A stretch of 64,000 nucleotides of DNA. It comes from Actinomycetota bacterium (lineage in GTDB: Bacteria; Actinomycetota; Acidimicrobiia; Acidimicrobiales; Palsa-688). Location: the NCBI GenBank assembly GCA_021323695.1, contig JAJPKN010000072.1:1-64000 (forward strand). The letters run 5' to 3'. Under the pieces are notes generated by a model, which searched no databases, was not told the origin of the DNA, and was given only the letters and a program-made list of their open reading frames with translations. Shown here in pieces: positions 26,060-35,201 of this stretch. How positions within the stretch are numbered: the stretch's first letter is position 1; every line of letters starts with the position of its first letter. A program made the translations under genes and the position numbers.

Positions 26060-26089
26060 GACCGCTGCCGCCGGGGCCCCGTTCGCCCT

Positions 26090-27229
26090 TCAACCCAGCT
26101 TGCTGGCGATGGACGCCGCCGAGCGCAGCGCCGCCCCGTCCGCGCCGGCCGAGCTCCATTGGGCGCTGGGGCGCAACTTCGCCTCGGCCACCATGTCGGT
26201 GACCAAGGTGGCCATGTCGAGGGCAGCGTCACCGGTCCAGAGGTACTTGGCCAGCGAACCTGGGATGGTGTTGACCTCGTTCACCCACCAGGAGCCGGCC
26301 TCCTCGACGAGGAAATCGACCCGCCACACGCCCCTTGCCTGCAGCAGGAGGGCGACGCTGGCGGCGGCTTCCCTCAGCTGCTTGTCCAGGGCCGGGGCGA
26401 GCCGGGCGGGGAGCTCCCGGGGGGCGCTGGCCATCCCCTCGCCGCCCAGGTACTTGTCCGCGTAGCCGAGGATGGGGCCGGCCCCTGGGGACCGCAGCGG
26501 CCGCTCGAACAGCGACAGCGACAGGCTCGGGTGGACCCTCACGGCGACCTGGATGTCGTAGGCAGAGGCGTTGTAGGGTTCGGCCACCAGGCCCCGGGCC
26601 GAGTGGGGCCCGCCCAGCTCGGCGTAGCGGAGCACGTCCGGCCACTTGTCGACCACTTCGATCCCCAGGGAGGACCCCCCAAAGCGCGGCTTTACGATGT
26701 AGGGCCCGTCCTTGACCGGAGGCTGGGTGCCCGGGGCGACGAGCTTACGAGGCAGGCAGGGCAGGCCAGCTGCCCCCACCACCGCCCCGAACGCCAGCTT
26801 GTCCATGCACAGGTTGGCCGTGGAGGCACCCGGGCCGGTGTAGGGGACCCCCGCCATGTCCAAGGCGGCCTGCAAGGTCCCGTCCTCGCCTGGCCCGCCG
26901 TGGCAGCAGTTGACCAGGGCGCTCATCTGTACGGGGCGCTCCCTGCCTCTGAACAGGCCCGGCTTGGCCAAGTAGAAGCCGCCGCCGGGTTGGGCGACCA
27001 GGCGGAGCTCGCTGGCCCCGGCCGGCGCCCCGTCCAAGAAGGCGGCCGCCTCCGCTTCGGCGTCCACGAGGAAGAACCGCTCCCCTTTGGTCCAGTAGAT
27101 GGCCTGGACGGGGTGACCAGACTTGAGCAGGGCCCGGGACGCCTGCAGGCCGGTCAGGATGCTGACGTCGTGCTCGGGAGAGGGGCCGCCGAAGATCACC
27201 CCAATTGTGCTCGCATCGGTGGCGCTCAT
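26090..27229 (-). CDS. ddl: D-alanine--D-alanine ligase
   Basis: A 379-residue ATP-grasp enzyme making the D-Ala-D-Ala end of the peptidoglycan stem. VIFGGPSPEHDVS (about 11-23), NCCHGGPGEDG, GPGASTANLCMDK, YIVKPRFGGSSLGI, VDFLVEEAGSWWVNEVNTIPG and WTGDAALDMATLVTD are the family blocks. HGGPGEDG replaces the commoner HGxxGEDG with a Gly-Pro. ATG 27229 is 4 nt after the murF stop, so both genes are one operon for consecutive steps. Confidence 0.94.
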   Translation of the reverse strand: MSATDASTIGVIFGGPSPEHDVSILTGLQASRALLKSGHPVQAIYWTKGERFFLVDAEAEAAAFLDGAPAGASELRLVAQPGGGFYLAKPGLFRGRERPVQMSALVNCCHGGPGEDGTLQAALDMAGVPYTGPGASTANLCMDKLAFGAVVGAAGLPCLPRKLVAPGTQPPVKDGPYIVKPRFGGSSLGIEVVDKWPDVLRYAELGGPHSARGLVAEPYNASAYDIQVAVRVHPSLSLSLFERPLRSPGAGPILGYADKYLGGEGMASAPRELPARLAPALDKQLREAAASVALLLQARGVWRVDFLVEEAGSWWVNEVNTIPGSLAKYLWTGDAALDMATLVTDMVAEAKLRPSAQWSSAGADGAALRSAASIASKLG

Positions 27230-27233
27230 GGCC

Positions 27234-28766
27234 CTAAGGGTAGTGGTCGGGTAGGTCGTTCTCGTACAGCACGGCGTCGCCCGGTCCCAGGTTGGCCGAT
27301 ACCCAGGCGACAGCCTCAGCCCGGTCGCGCACCCACCGAGTGGGCAGCCCGGCGGCCCGCGCCCCTGCCTGCAGGGCCTTCGCGTTGGTCCGGCCCACCA
27401 CCACGAGCAAGGTCGCGACCGCTGCGGCCTCGGCCGCGAACCGCTCGTTCTCCTGAGCCTGGAGGGGGCCCAGCTCCACCATCCCGGGGGTGACGACGAC
27501 CCGGCGGCCGGTCGCCTCGGCCAAGGTCCCCAGCGCGGCCCGGGCACCGGCCGGGTTCGAGTTGTAAGTGTCGTCGATGATGAGCGCACCGTTGCTGGCC
27601 CGCTCGGTGCTCCGGCGGTGGGGGGCCACGGGCAGGCTCTCCAGGCGGGGCAGCAGCTGGCCGAAGGGCACGCCCAAGGCCAGGGCCACGGCCAGGGCGC
27701 AGGCCATGTTGCCCGGCACCCCGCCCGGGCAGCCGGGGACGAGGACGTCGGTGCCCTCGGCCCTCACCCGCAGCTTGGTGCCCTCCACGGAGACCGAGAC
27801 GGTACCGGCACCGGGCCGGCTGGAGCAGCGCCAGACGCTCTTGGCCTCCTGCTGTGCCCTCTCGGCCAGCGCGGCCAGCAGAGGGTGGTCGATGTTGACG
27901 ACCGCCACCGAGGCAGGCTCCAGGATCTCGGCCTTGGCCTGGGCGATGCGCTCGATGGAGCCCATGCGCTCTAGGTGCACTGGGCCCAGGGCCGTGATGA
28001 CCGACACTTCGGGTACCACCCAGCGGCACATGTCCCGGATCTCGCCCGGCCCGTAGGTGCCCATCTCGGCGATGAAGACCTGGGTACCGGTGGCCAGGTG
28101 CTCGTTGACGGAGCGGGCCAAGCCGGCGGCGTTGTTGAAGCTGGCGGGCGATGCCACCACCGAGAAGCTCCCGCCCAGCAAGTGGGCTATGTAACCCTTG
28201 GTGGTCGTCTTGCCGTACGAGCCGGTCACGGCCACGACCCTCGGGGAAACGGCCACCAGGCGCTGACGGGCCCTTTCCAGGAACGGCCTGAGCAGCCGGG
28301 CCTCCAACGGCCTGGCGACCATGAGGGCCAGGTCGACGATGGCGGGCGCACCCAGGGCGCAGGCCGCGGCGGCCACCACCGCCGGGTGGAGGCCGGCCAC
28401 TGCCGCCAGCCCAGTCACGGCACCGGCCACTAGCGCGCTCAGCAAAGCCAGGCGGCGGAGGCGCCCGGTCCAGGCCAGCTTGGCTGTCCTGCCCCGCAGC
28501 CGGAGGCCGGGGGGGCCGGTGGCCGTCACCACAGCGGTCGCTACCGAGGCCAGAGGCCAGCGTACCGAGGCTGCGGCGGCGGCCAGGCCGGCCCCGCCGA
28601 CCAGGGTGTTGGCCCTGGTCGCCGCCCACCAGCGGCGGGCGAAGCGCAAGCAGGCACCCGGCAGGTAGTGCTCGCGCTGGGCCACCCGCAGCCAGCGCAG
28701 CGCCGCCAGGGCCGTGGCGGTGCCGCCCAGGGCCACCAGCAGGGCACCGCTGAGCTCGCTGCTCAC
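27234..28766 (-). CDS. murF: UDP-N-acetylmuramoyl-tripeptide--D-alanyl-D-alanine ligase, membrane-anchored form
   Basis: A 510-residue MurF adding D-Ala-D-Ala to UDP-MurNAc-tripeptide. The ATP loop is AVTGSYGKTTTKG (about 179-191), with EMGTYGPGEI, ITALGPVHLERMG and DDTYNSNPAGARAAL. Unlike standard MurF (about 450) the first ~150 residues are several hydrophobic helices instead of the uracil-binding domain, as in a subset of actinobacterial Mur ligases. The GTG start overlaps the upstream hydrolase stop (GTGA) and follows GGAGG. ddl follows. Confidence 0.88.
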   Translation of the reverse strand: MSSELSGALLVALGGTATALAALRWLRVAQREHYLPGACLRFARRWWAATRANTLVGGAGLAAAAASVRWPLASVATAVVTATGPPGLRLRGRTAKLAWTGRLRRLALLSALVAGAVTGLAAVAGLHPAVVAAAACALGAPAIVDLALMVARPLEARLLRPFLERARQRLVAVSPRVVAVTGSYGKTTTKGYIAHLLGGSFSVVASPASFNNAAGLARSVNEHLATGTQVFIAEMGTYGPGEIRDMCRWVVPEVSVITALGPVHLERMGSIERIAQAKAEILEPASVAVVNIDHPLLAALAERAQQEAKSVWRCSSRPGAGTVSVSVEGTKLRVRAEGTDVLVPGCPGGVPGNMACALAVALALGVPFGQLLPRLESLPVAPHRRSTERASNGALIIDDTYNSNPAGARAALGTLAEATGRRVVVTPGMVELGPLQAQENERFAAEAAAVATLLVVVGRTNAKALQAGARAAGLPTRWVRDRAEAVAWVSANLGPGDAVLYENDLPDHYP

Positions 28767-29563
28767 GCTGCCTCCGGGCCCAGGCAGCTCACGATGGCCG
28801 CTTTCAGCTGGGCGGCCAGTGCCGGGGCCAACAGGTGCCCGGCACCGGGTACGACGCTCACGTGCACCGACGGTAACCCAGCCACGGCGGCCAGCGCCGG
28901 CCCCAGGGGAGCCTGGGTGTCTTGTTGGCCCCAGACGAGCTCCAGGCGGTGGCCCGAGCTCGCCCAAGCCCGCAGGAGAGGCCCGTAGGTGCCGGTCCTG
29001 GTCTCCTGGACTGCTTGGACCAGCACGCCCCGCATCAGCGGGCTGGCCCGGCGGTAGTCGTCAGAACCGTACTTCTGCCGCAGCTGTTCCAGGCGGGCCG
29101 GGGCTAGGAGCCCGGCTCGGCCGAGGGCTCGCCCCAGCCGGTAGGCGAGGGCGGGACGGCCCGGGCTATGGCCGGGGGGCAGGCCGACGGGCACCCCGCT
29201 GAGCACGAGGCAGCTGCGGCCGGCGGGGGCCGCGCCCGCCTCTTGTGGTTGCAGTACCGCCGTGGCCAGCTGCAGCGCCACCCGGCCGCCGAAGCTGTGC
29301 CCCACCACGACCAGCGGCCGGGGGCCCATGTCGGGCAGGACGAGGGCGGCCCACTGGGCGTACTGCCGGGTGGACCACGAGCTGGGCGGCTCGGGTGCCA
29401 CCCCGTGGCCGGGCAGGTCCAAGGCGACGGCGTCCAGGCCGCCCAAGACGGCGTCGAAATCGTGGTGGTCGCGTCCCCAACCGTGCAGCGCCAGGACCCG
29501 GGGGCGCCCGGTGCCGTAGCGGGCGCCCCACAGCTGCCCACCCGCGAACGAACACAGCGCCAT
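28763..29563 (-). CDS. Alpha/beta-fold hydrolase
   Basis: A 266-residue hydrolase. LALHGWGRDHHDF gives the oxyanion loop, VVVGHSFGGRVAL the nucleophile elbow (Ser90), WGQQDTQAP the acid region, and PGAGHLL near the C-terminus the catalytic His. The substrate is unknown. It opens the hydrolase-murF-ddl-PH-thiL operon. ATG 29563 is 9 nt after TAACCT. The gene is divergent from acpP. Confidence 0.85.
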   Translation of the reverse strand: MALCSFAGGQLWGARYGTGRPRVLALHGWGRDHHDFDAVLGGLDAVALDLPGHGVAPEPPSSWSTRQYAQWAALVLPDMGPRPLVVVGHSFGGRVALQLATAVLQPQEAGAAPAGRSCLVLSGVPVGLPPGHSPGRPALAYRLGRALGRAGLLAPARLEQLRQKYGSDDYRRASPLMRGVLVQAVQETRTGTYGPLLRAWASSGHRLELVWGQQDTQAPLGPALAAVAGLPSVHVSVVPGAGHLLAPALAAQLKAAIVSCLGPEAA

Positions 29564-29572
29564 GTACGCCGC

Positions 29573-29578
29573 AGGTTA
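29573..29578 (-). promoter_or_regulatory. -10 box TAACCT for the hydrolase-murF-ddl operon
   Basis: It lies 9 nt before ATG 29563 in the same GCTAACCT context as rpmB and sqdB. Confidence 0.5.
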
Positions 29579-29666
29579 GCTTTCTGGCCCAGCCCGTCGG
29601 CCGCTCATTGGCTGCTCGCAGGCCGGGCCTAGGTGCCCAGCCGTGCGCGCCGGGCGGCAATGGCAC

Positions 29667-29672
29667 TAGGTT
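29667..29672 (+). promoter_or_regulatory. -10 box TAGGTT for acpP-rnc
   Basis: It lies 7 nt before GTG 29680 and decides this start over ATG 29686. Confidence 0.55.
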
Positions 29673-29679
29673 CTTCCTC

Positions 29680-29973
29680 GTGGCCATGGGCGCAGATGTT
29701 GAGCAGCCGCTGGGGCGGGCAGAGGTGCTTGAACTGGTACGAGGGTCGCTGGCCGACATCTTGGGGACCAGCCCTGAGCGCATCAGCGAGGGCTCGTCCT
29801 TCGACGACCTGGGGGCTGACTCCCTGGCCTTGATCGAGCTGGTCGAAGCCCTGGAAAAAGAGCTGGGGAGGCGGGTCGCCGGTTTCCGGGTGGACGACGA
29901 GGACCTCGAAGACCTGAAGACCGTCCGTGACGCGGTGGACTACGTCGTAGCCAAGGTGGGGAGCAGCTCCTGA
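29680..29973 (+). CDS. acpP: Acyl carrier protein
   Basis: A 97-residue carrier. LGADSLALIELV holds the phosphopantetheine-accepting Ser48 in the DSL motif. The C-terminus has a ten-residue insert-like acidic loop (RVDDEDLEDL) compared with standard ACP. GTG 29680, 7 nt after TAGGTT, fits the leaderless pattern better than ATG 29686. It precedes rnc, as in the classical plsX-acpP-rnc order. Confidence 0.9.
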   Translation: MAMGADVEQPLGRAEVLELVRGSLADILGTSPERISEGSSFDDLGADSLALIELVEALEKELGRRVAGFRVDDEDLEDLKTVRDAVDYVVAKVGSSS

Positions 29974-29990
29974 AGCAGGGGGCGCGCCGG

Positions 29991-30788
29991 GTGGACGAGC
30001 TGGGCGGCCGGGCCACGGCTGAGCAGGTTGCCCTGGCGTCCCGGCTGGGCTGGCCGGTGCGGGACCCTGGCCTGCTCGTGCAGGCTTTTGCCCACCGCTC
30101 GTGGTGCGCGGAGAACCCCGGGCACGAGCCCAACGAACGTCTCGAGTTCCTAGGGGACGCCGTGCTCGGGCTGGTCGTGACCGACTACCTGTTCCGCTCT
30201 TACCCCGAGCTGGCTGAAGGTGAGCTGGCCAAGGCCCGCGCCGCGGTCGTCAACTCGGCTTCGTTGGCAGGCATCGCCCGAGAGCTGGGCTTGGGGCCGT
30301 GCCTGTTGCTGGGCAAGGGTGAAGACGCGTCCGGGGGGCGCTCCAAGCCTTCGATACTGGCCGACGTCACCGAAGCGCTCATCGGGGCTATCTACCTCGA
30401 TGCCGGTTACCAGGTCGTGGAGGAGGTCGTCTTGCGCCTGGTGGCCGACCGGGTGGCCGAGGCGGCCAGGGGCCCCGGCGGGCAGGACTACAAGACCCGC
30501 CTCCAGGAGCTTTGTGCCCAGCAGCTGGACGAGCTACCGGTGTACTCGGTCTCTGAGCGGGGGCCGGACCACGCCAAGGTCTTCGAGGCCGAGGTCCTTG
30601 TCGGGGGCGGCGTCCGGGGCGTCGGCGAAGGCCGCTCCAAGAGGCAGGCCGAGCAGGCCGCCGCCCGCCACGCCTGGCAGGCGCTGCACGCCTCGGCGCC
30701 CCCGAGCCGCCCCGCTGGGCCGGCCGAGGCCCCAGGCGGCCCGGCCACGCCCGCACCAGGGGGCACCAGCCGTGCCGAGGCCACCTGA
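29991..30788 (+). CDS. rnc: Ribonuclease III
   Basis: A 265-residue double-stranded-RNA endonuclease for rRNA processing. The signature ERLEFLGDAVLG is at 49-60, the second metal block ADVTEALIGAIYLDAG at about 122-137, and a dsRNA-binding domain follows (about 160-235; DYKTRLQELCAQQ, GEGRSKRQAEQAAARHA). A Pro/Ala-rich tail of about 30 residues ends it. GTG 29991 was chosen as the start. Confidence 0.94.
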   Translation: MDELGGRATAEQVALASRLGWPVRDPGLLVQAFAHRSWCAENPGHEPNERLEFLGDAVLGLVVTDYLFRSYPELAEGELAKARAAVVNSASLAGIARELGLGPCLLLGKGEDASGGRSKPSILADVTEALIGAIYLDAGYQVVEEVVLRLVADRVAEAARGPGGQDYKTRLQELCAQQLDELPVYSVSERGPDHAKVFEAEVLVGGGVRGVGEGRSKRQAEQAAARHAWQALHASAPPSRPAGPAEAPGGPATPAPGGTSRAEAT

Positions 30789-30799
30789 AGGCGCCGGCT

Positions 30800-31618
30800 G
30801 TGCCCGAGCTGCCTGAAGTCGAGACCCTCCGCTGCGACCTCCGCCCCCGTTTTGTCGGCCACCGCCTGGAACGGGCCGAGGTCACCGGCCCCCGCACCGT
30901 GCGCCGGCACCCACCCGAGCTGCTGGCCCAGCTGCACGGCGACGTCCTCGCCGAGGTGGGCCGGCACGGCAAGTACCTGCTGTTCCAGTGGGCGAGCGGA
31001 CGGGCCCTGGTGGCCCACCTGCGCATGAGCGGCCAGCTGCTGGCGTCCGAGCCGGGCACCCCCCTGGCCCGCCACACCCACGCCGTGCTGTGGTTCGGCG
31101 GTGCCGGCCAGCTGCGCTTCGTCGACCCCCGGACCTTTGGCGAGCTGTTCATGGCCTCGTCACCGGGGCCTCAGGTGGCTGAGATCGCCCACCTGGGGCC
31201 CGATGCCCTGGCGGCAGGCGCTGGCTACCTGGTGGCGGAGCTGGCCCGCCGGCGGGCGCCGCTCAAGTCGGTGCTGGTGGACCAGCGGGTGCTGGCTGGG
31301 ATCGGCAACATCTATGCGGACGAGATCTGCTTCGACGCCCGGCTGCGCCCGGACCGCCCGGCGGCGGCCTTGCGGCCCGTCCATGTGCAGCGCCTGGCCG
31401 CCTCGGTCCGGCGGGTCTTGGCCGCGGCGGTCCAGGCGCGCGGCTCCACCCTGGCCGATGGCCAGTACGTCGACTTGAACGGCCAGGCGGGCCGGTACCA
31501 GGGTGCCCACATGGTCTACGGCCGAGCTGGCCAGCCCTGCCGGCGCTGTGGCCGGGAGGTGGCCCGCCTGGCCTGGGGGGCGCGCCAGGCCTACGCTTGC
31601 ACCCACTGCCAGCACTGA
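30800..31618 (+). CDS. mutM: Formamidopyrimidine-DNA glycosylase
   Basis: A 272-residue Fpg that removes 8-oxoguanine and cuts the abasic site. The N-terminal PELPEVE (catalytic Pro2, Glu3) follows the GTG start. GRHGKYLLF, HLRMSGQL and GIGNIYADEICF are conserved, and a C-terminal zinc finger CRRC-x15-CTHC completes it. It sits between rnc and smc, a classical actinobacterial place. Confidence 0.95.
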   Translation: MPELPEVETLRCDLRPRFVGHRLERAEVTGPRTVRRHPPELLAQLHGDVLAEVGRHGKYLLFQWASGRALVAHLRMSGQLLASEPGTPLARHTHAVLWFGGAGQLRFVDPRTFGELFMASSPGPQVAEIAHLGPDALAAGAGYLVAELARRRAPLKSVLVDQRVLAGIGNIYADEICFDARLRPDRPAAALRPVHVQRLAASVRRVLAAAVQARGSTLADGQYVDLNGQAGRYQGAHMVYGRAGQPCRRCGREVARLAWGARQAYACTHCQH

Positions 31619-31652
31619 GCGGCGGGTCCACGTCCAGGGGGCGCGGCCCAGC

Positions 31653-31658
31653 TAACTT
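31653..31658 (+). promoter_or_regulatory. -10 box TAACTT for smc
   Basis: It lies 9 nt before GTG 31668, giving smc a promoter separate from rnc-mutM. Confidence 0.5.
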
Positions 31659-31667
31659 TGAACGAGC

Positions 31668-34600
31668 GTGTTCCTCAAGTCCCTCGTCCTCAAAGGCTTC
31701 AAGTCGTTCGCTGACACGACCACCCTCGAGTTCGAACCTGGGGTGACCGTCGTGGTCGGCCCCAACGGGTCTGGCAAGTCCAACATCGTCGACGCCGTAG
31801 CCTGGGTGCTCGGCGCCCAAGGGCCACGAGTGCTGCGCTCTTCCAAGATGGAGGACGTCATCTTCGCCGGTGCCCCCAAACGGCCTCCCCTCGGCCGAGC
31901 GGAGGTGTCGCTCACCATCGACAACTCGGCGGGGCTGCTGCCGATCGACTTCTCCGAGGTCTGCATCACCCGGACGCTGTGGCGCAGCGGGGAGTCGGAG
32001 TACGCCATAAACGGCGTCCCCTGCCGGTTGCTCGATGTCCAGGAGCTGCTCTCCGACACCGGGCTGGGCCGCCAGCAGCACACCATCGTGTGCCAGTCAC
32101 AGCTGGACTCGGTGCTGTCTGCCCGTCCCGAGGACCGGCGGGCGGTCATCGAGGAGGCAGCCGGGGTGTCCAAGCACCGCCGGCGCAAGGAAAAGGCCCA
32201 GCGCCGTCTCGAGGCCACCGAGAGCGCCCTGGCCCGGGCCCAGGACCTCCTGAGGGAGGTGCGCCACCAGCTGCGGCCGCTCGAACGCCAGGCCGAGGCG
32301 GCCCGCAAGCACGATGAGCTGGCGGCCGAGCTGGCCTCCTTACGCCGGTACCTGTCCGGGCGGGAACTGGCGTCGTTGCGGGCCCGCCTGGAGGCAGCCA
32401 GTTCGGCGCGGGCGCAGCTGGCCAAGACGGAGGGCGAGATCCTGGCCCAGCTTTCCCAGCTGGACGCGGCGGTGATGGCGGCGGAGGCCAGGCTGGACGC
32501 CGCCCAGCGGGACGCCGACGACGCCGACCTGGGCGAGGCCCTGTCGGCCGCCGAGGGCCTGCGGGCGCGGGCGGCAGGCCTGGTTGCCCTGCTCGAAGAA
32601 CGAAGCCGTGGGCTCGAACGGGAGCGTTCGGCGGCGGTGGGCCAAGACGTGGTCGCCAGCCTGGAGGCGGAGGCGAGAGCGCTGCGGGGCCAACTGGCCG
32701 ACGCCCAACGTGATGCCGAAGCCCTCCTCCCCCTTGAAGCAGAGCTGGCCCGGGCCGAACAGCAGCTCCACCACGAGGAGCAGGAGCCGGCGCCAGCCAG
32801 CCCGGCCAGCCTGAGGGCGGAGCTGGCCGGCTTGCGCCGTTCGGTGGAACTGGCCACGGCCGAGCTGCGCCGGCTGGAGGGCCGCAGGGAGGCGTTGGCC
32901 AACCGTACCGGTCGGCTGGAGGCTGAGGTGGCCAGGTTGGAGGCGGTGGCCGCCTCATCGGAGGCGTCGGCTCCTGGCGATGCGGCCGCCGTCGAGAGAG
33001 CCCGGCGGGACTTGGAGGCGGCTCGAGCCCAGCTGGCTACGGCAGAGCAGGCTCGGCAGGCCGCCGAGGCCGACAGGCACCGGTGGGCGGCTCGGGCCGA
33101 GGCCCTTGCCCAGGCCCTGGACGAGGCCCGGGCTCGGGCCGGCGCCCGCCGGCTGGCCCACCTGGAGGGGGTCATGGGGGCGCTGCTGGAACTGGTGGAG
33201 GTGGACGATGGCTGGGAGGCGGCCTTCGAGGCCGCGGTGGGGGAAGCCTTGGCAGCGGTGGTGGTGGACGGCCCCGAGGCGGCCCGGCGCGGGTTTGCCC
33301 ACTTGGTGGGGCAGGGGGCCAGCGGGGCCGTGATGGCCCTGGGGGCCAGCCCGCCGGCCCCGGCTTCGGCTCCTGGCCCTCTCCCCGAGGGGTGCGTGCG
33401 GCTGCGCGACCACGCCCGCTCGAGGGCCCCCCGGGTGCAGGCGCTGCTCGACCACCTGTTGGAGCGGGCCGTGGTGGCCGAGGGGGGCTGGGAGGCGGCG
33501 CTGGACGTGGCCATGGGCCGCCCGGACCTGGTGGTCACGACCCGGGCCGGCGACCGCTGCGCCGGGGGGATCTGGCGTACCGGCGGCCAGGGGGCGGTGG
33601 CCACCGGTGCGGCCCTGGAGCAGGCCCGCCAGGCCCTGGCCCGGGCAGTCGCGGCCGCCGACGAAGCCGCCCGGGCCGAGCGGGCGGCCAAGGCGGCCGC
33701 CGAAGCAGCTAGCCAGGCCCACGCCGAGCTGGCCCGGGCCGCCGAAGCCCGGGCCGCCCAAGGCCGGGCGGCGGCCGAAGCACTCGCCCGGAGCCGCTCC
33801 GACCTGGCTGAGGCCCAAGAGGAGTCGGCAGCGCTTGCCTCCCAGTACCAGGAGCTGGCGGCTCGCCGTTCGCGCGAGCAGGAGCGCTCGGAGCACCTGG
33901 CTACTGTGCTCCCCCGGGTCGAGGCGGCCACTGCCCAGCGGGCCGAGCGGGCGGGCGCGGTCGAGTCCCTCCGGCGTGAGCTGGAGGTGCGCGCCGCCAG
34001 CGTGGAGCAACGGCGGGACTTGCTCGCCCAGCGGCTGGCGGAAGTGGAAGGACGCCTGGCTGCCAGCAGCGCTCAGCGGGCCGGTGCCCAGGCCAAGCTG
34101 GCCCGGCTGGAGCTGGCCGCCCAGGCCACGGCCAACCTGATGGCGTACGTGAAGCCCAAGCTGGCGGTCCTCGAGCAGGTCCTGGCCCGCCTGCGGGACG
34201 CCCGCCGGTCGGAAGCGGCGGCCCTGAGGGCGGCGGCCGAGCAGCTGGAGGGCCTGCGGCGGCAGCGAGGCCAGGTGGAGCACCAGCTGGCCGAGGCCCG
34301 AGAGCGCTCCAGCCGGGCCGAGCTGCAAGAGGGAGAGCTCAGGACCAGGCTGGAGCTGCTGGCCGACAACGTGCGCCGCGAGCTCGACTGCGAGCCCGCC
34401 TCGTTGTTGGCGGCCGAGTGCCCCCCGCTGCCCCCAGGGACCAGCCCTTCCAGCCGGGCGCGCGAGCTGGAGCGGGAGATCCGCCTGCTGGGCCCGGTCA
34501 ACCCCTTGGCCCTGGAGGAGCACGCCGCCCTCCAAGAGCGCCACCGCTTCTTGGAGGAGCAGCTCCACGACGTGCAGTCGGCTCGCCGGGAGCTGGCCAA

Positions 34601-35201
34601 GGTCATAAGGGCGGTCGACGCCGAGATCATCACTGTGTTCAAGGCTGCTTTCGACGACGTGGCGGAGAACTTCGCCCGCCTTTTCGCCACCTTGTTCCCT
34701 GGAGGCCAGGCCAGCTTGTACTTGACCGACCCGTCCGACCTGCTGGGCTCGGGCGTGGACGTCGAGGTCCGCCCGGCCGGCAAGAACGTGCGGCGCCTGT
34801 CGCTGCTGTCCGGCGGGGAACGCAGCCTGGTCGCCCTGGCGTTCTTGTTCGCCGTGTTCCGCAGCCGGCCGTCGCCGTTCTACATGATGGACGAGGTCGA
34901 GTCGGCCCTGGACGACGTCAACCTGCACCGGTTCTTGGACCTGGTGAACGAGTTCCGCTCCGAGGCCCAGCTGCTGATCGTCAGCCACCAAAAGCGCACC
35001 ATGGAGGCGGCTGATTGCCTCTACGGGGTCACCATGGCGCCCGGGGGCTCGTCCAAGGTCGTGAGCGAGGCGCTGGCGCGGCCCGGCCGGGGCCAGGGGG
35101 ATAGGAGCCCCGGCGACGAGGCTGTCCCCGGCGACGAGGCTGTCCCTGGCGAGGCGGCGAGTGCCCCCGCCGCTACTGCCGGCGTGGCCCGTCCGGGCTG
35201 A
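31668..35201 (+). CDS. smc: Chromosome segregation ATPase SMC
   Basis: A 1177-residue condensin subunit. The head has Walker A GPNGSGKSN (31-39) and a Q-loop region; coiled-coil arms flank a hinge (about 490-640; MGALLELVEVDDGWEAAFEAA, GFAHLVGQGASGAV). The C-terminal signature LSGGERSL (about 1047) and Walker B YMMDEVESALDD follow. The last ~60 residues are a disordered tail with GDEAVP repeats. GTG 31668 is 9 nt after TAACTT. It overlaps the convergent membrane-protein gene by 29 bp. No scpA or scpB is in the window. Confidence 0.96.
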   Translation: MFLKSLVLKGFKSFADTTTLEFEPGVTVVVGPNGSGKSNIVDAVAWVLGAQGPRVLRSSKMEDVIFAGAPKRPPLGRAEVSLTIDNSAGLLPIDFSEVCITRTLWRSGESEYAINGVPCRLLDVQELLSDTGLGRQQHTIVCQSQLDSVLSARPEDRRAVIEEAAGVSKHRRRKEKAQRRLEATESALARAQDLLREVRHQLRPLERQAEAARKHDELAAELASLRRYLSGRELASLRARLEAASSARAQLAKTEGEILAQLSQLDAAVMAAEARLDAAQRDADDADLGEALSAAEGLRARAAGLVALLEERSRGLERERSAAVGQDVVASLEAEARALRGQLADAQRDAEALLPLEAELARAEQQLHHEEQEPAPASPASLRAELAGLRRSVELATAELRRLEGRREALANRTGRLEAEVARLEAVAASSEASAPGDAAAVERARRDLEAARAQLATAEQARQAAEADRHRWAARAEALAQALDEARARAGARRLAHLEGVMGALLELVEVDDGWEAAFEAAVGEALAAVVVDGPEAARRGFAHLVGQGASGAVMALGASPPAPASAPGPLPEGCVRLRDHARSRAPRVQALLDHLLERAVVAEGGWEAALDVAMGRPDLVVTTRAGDRCAGGIWRTGGQGAVATGAALEQARQALARAVAAADEAARAERAAKAAAEAASQAHAELARAAEARAAQGRAAAEALARSRSDLAEAQEESAALASQYQELAARRSREQERSEHLATVLPRVEAATAQRAERAGAVESLRRELEVRAASVEQRRDLLAQRLAEVEGRLAASSAQRAGAQAKLARLELAAQATANLMAYVKPKLAVLEQVLARLRDARRSEAAALRAAAEQLEGLRRQRGQVEHQLAEARERSSRAELQEGELRTRLELLADNVRRELDCEPASLLAAECPPLPPGTSPSSRARELEREIRLLGPVNPLALEEHAALQERHRFLEEQLHDVQSARRELAKVIRAVDAEIITVFKAAFDDVAENFARLFATLFPGGQASLYLTDPSDLLGSGVDVEVRPAGKNVRRLSLLSGGERSLVALAFLFAVFRSRPSPFYMMDEVESALDDVNLHRFLDLVNEFRSEAQLLIVSHQKRTMEAADCLYGVTMAPGGSSKVVSEALARPGRGQGDRSPGDEAVPGDEAVPGEAASAPAATAGVARPG

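Noticed and set aside
31652-33931. 759-residue open frame antisense to smc
   Set aside because: Ser/Ala/Arg-only composition produced by reading the smc coiled coil backwards; no domain.
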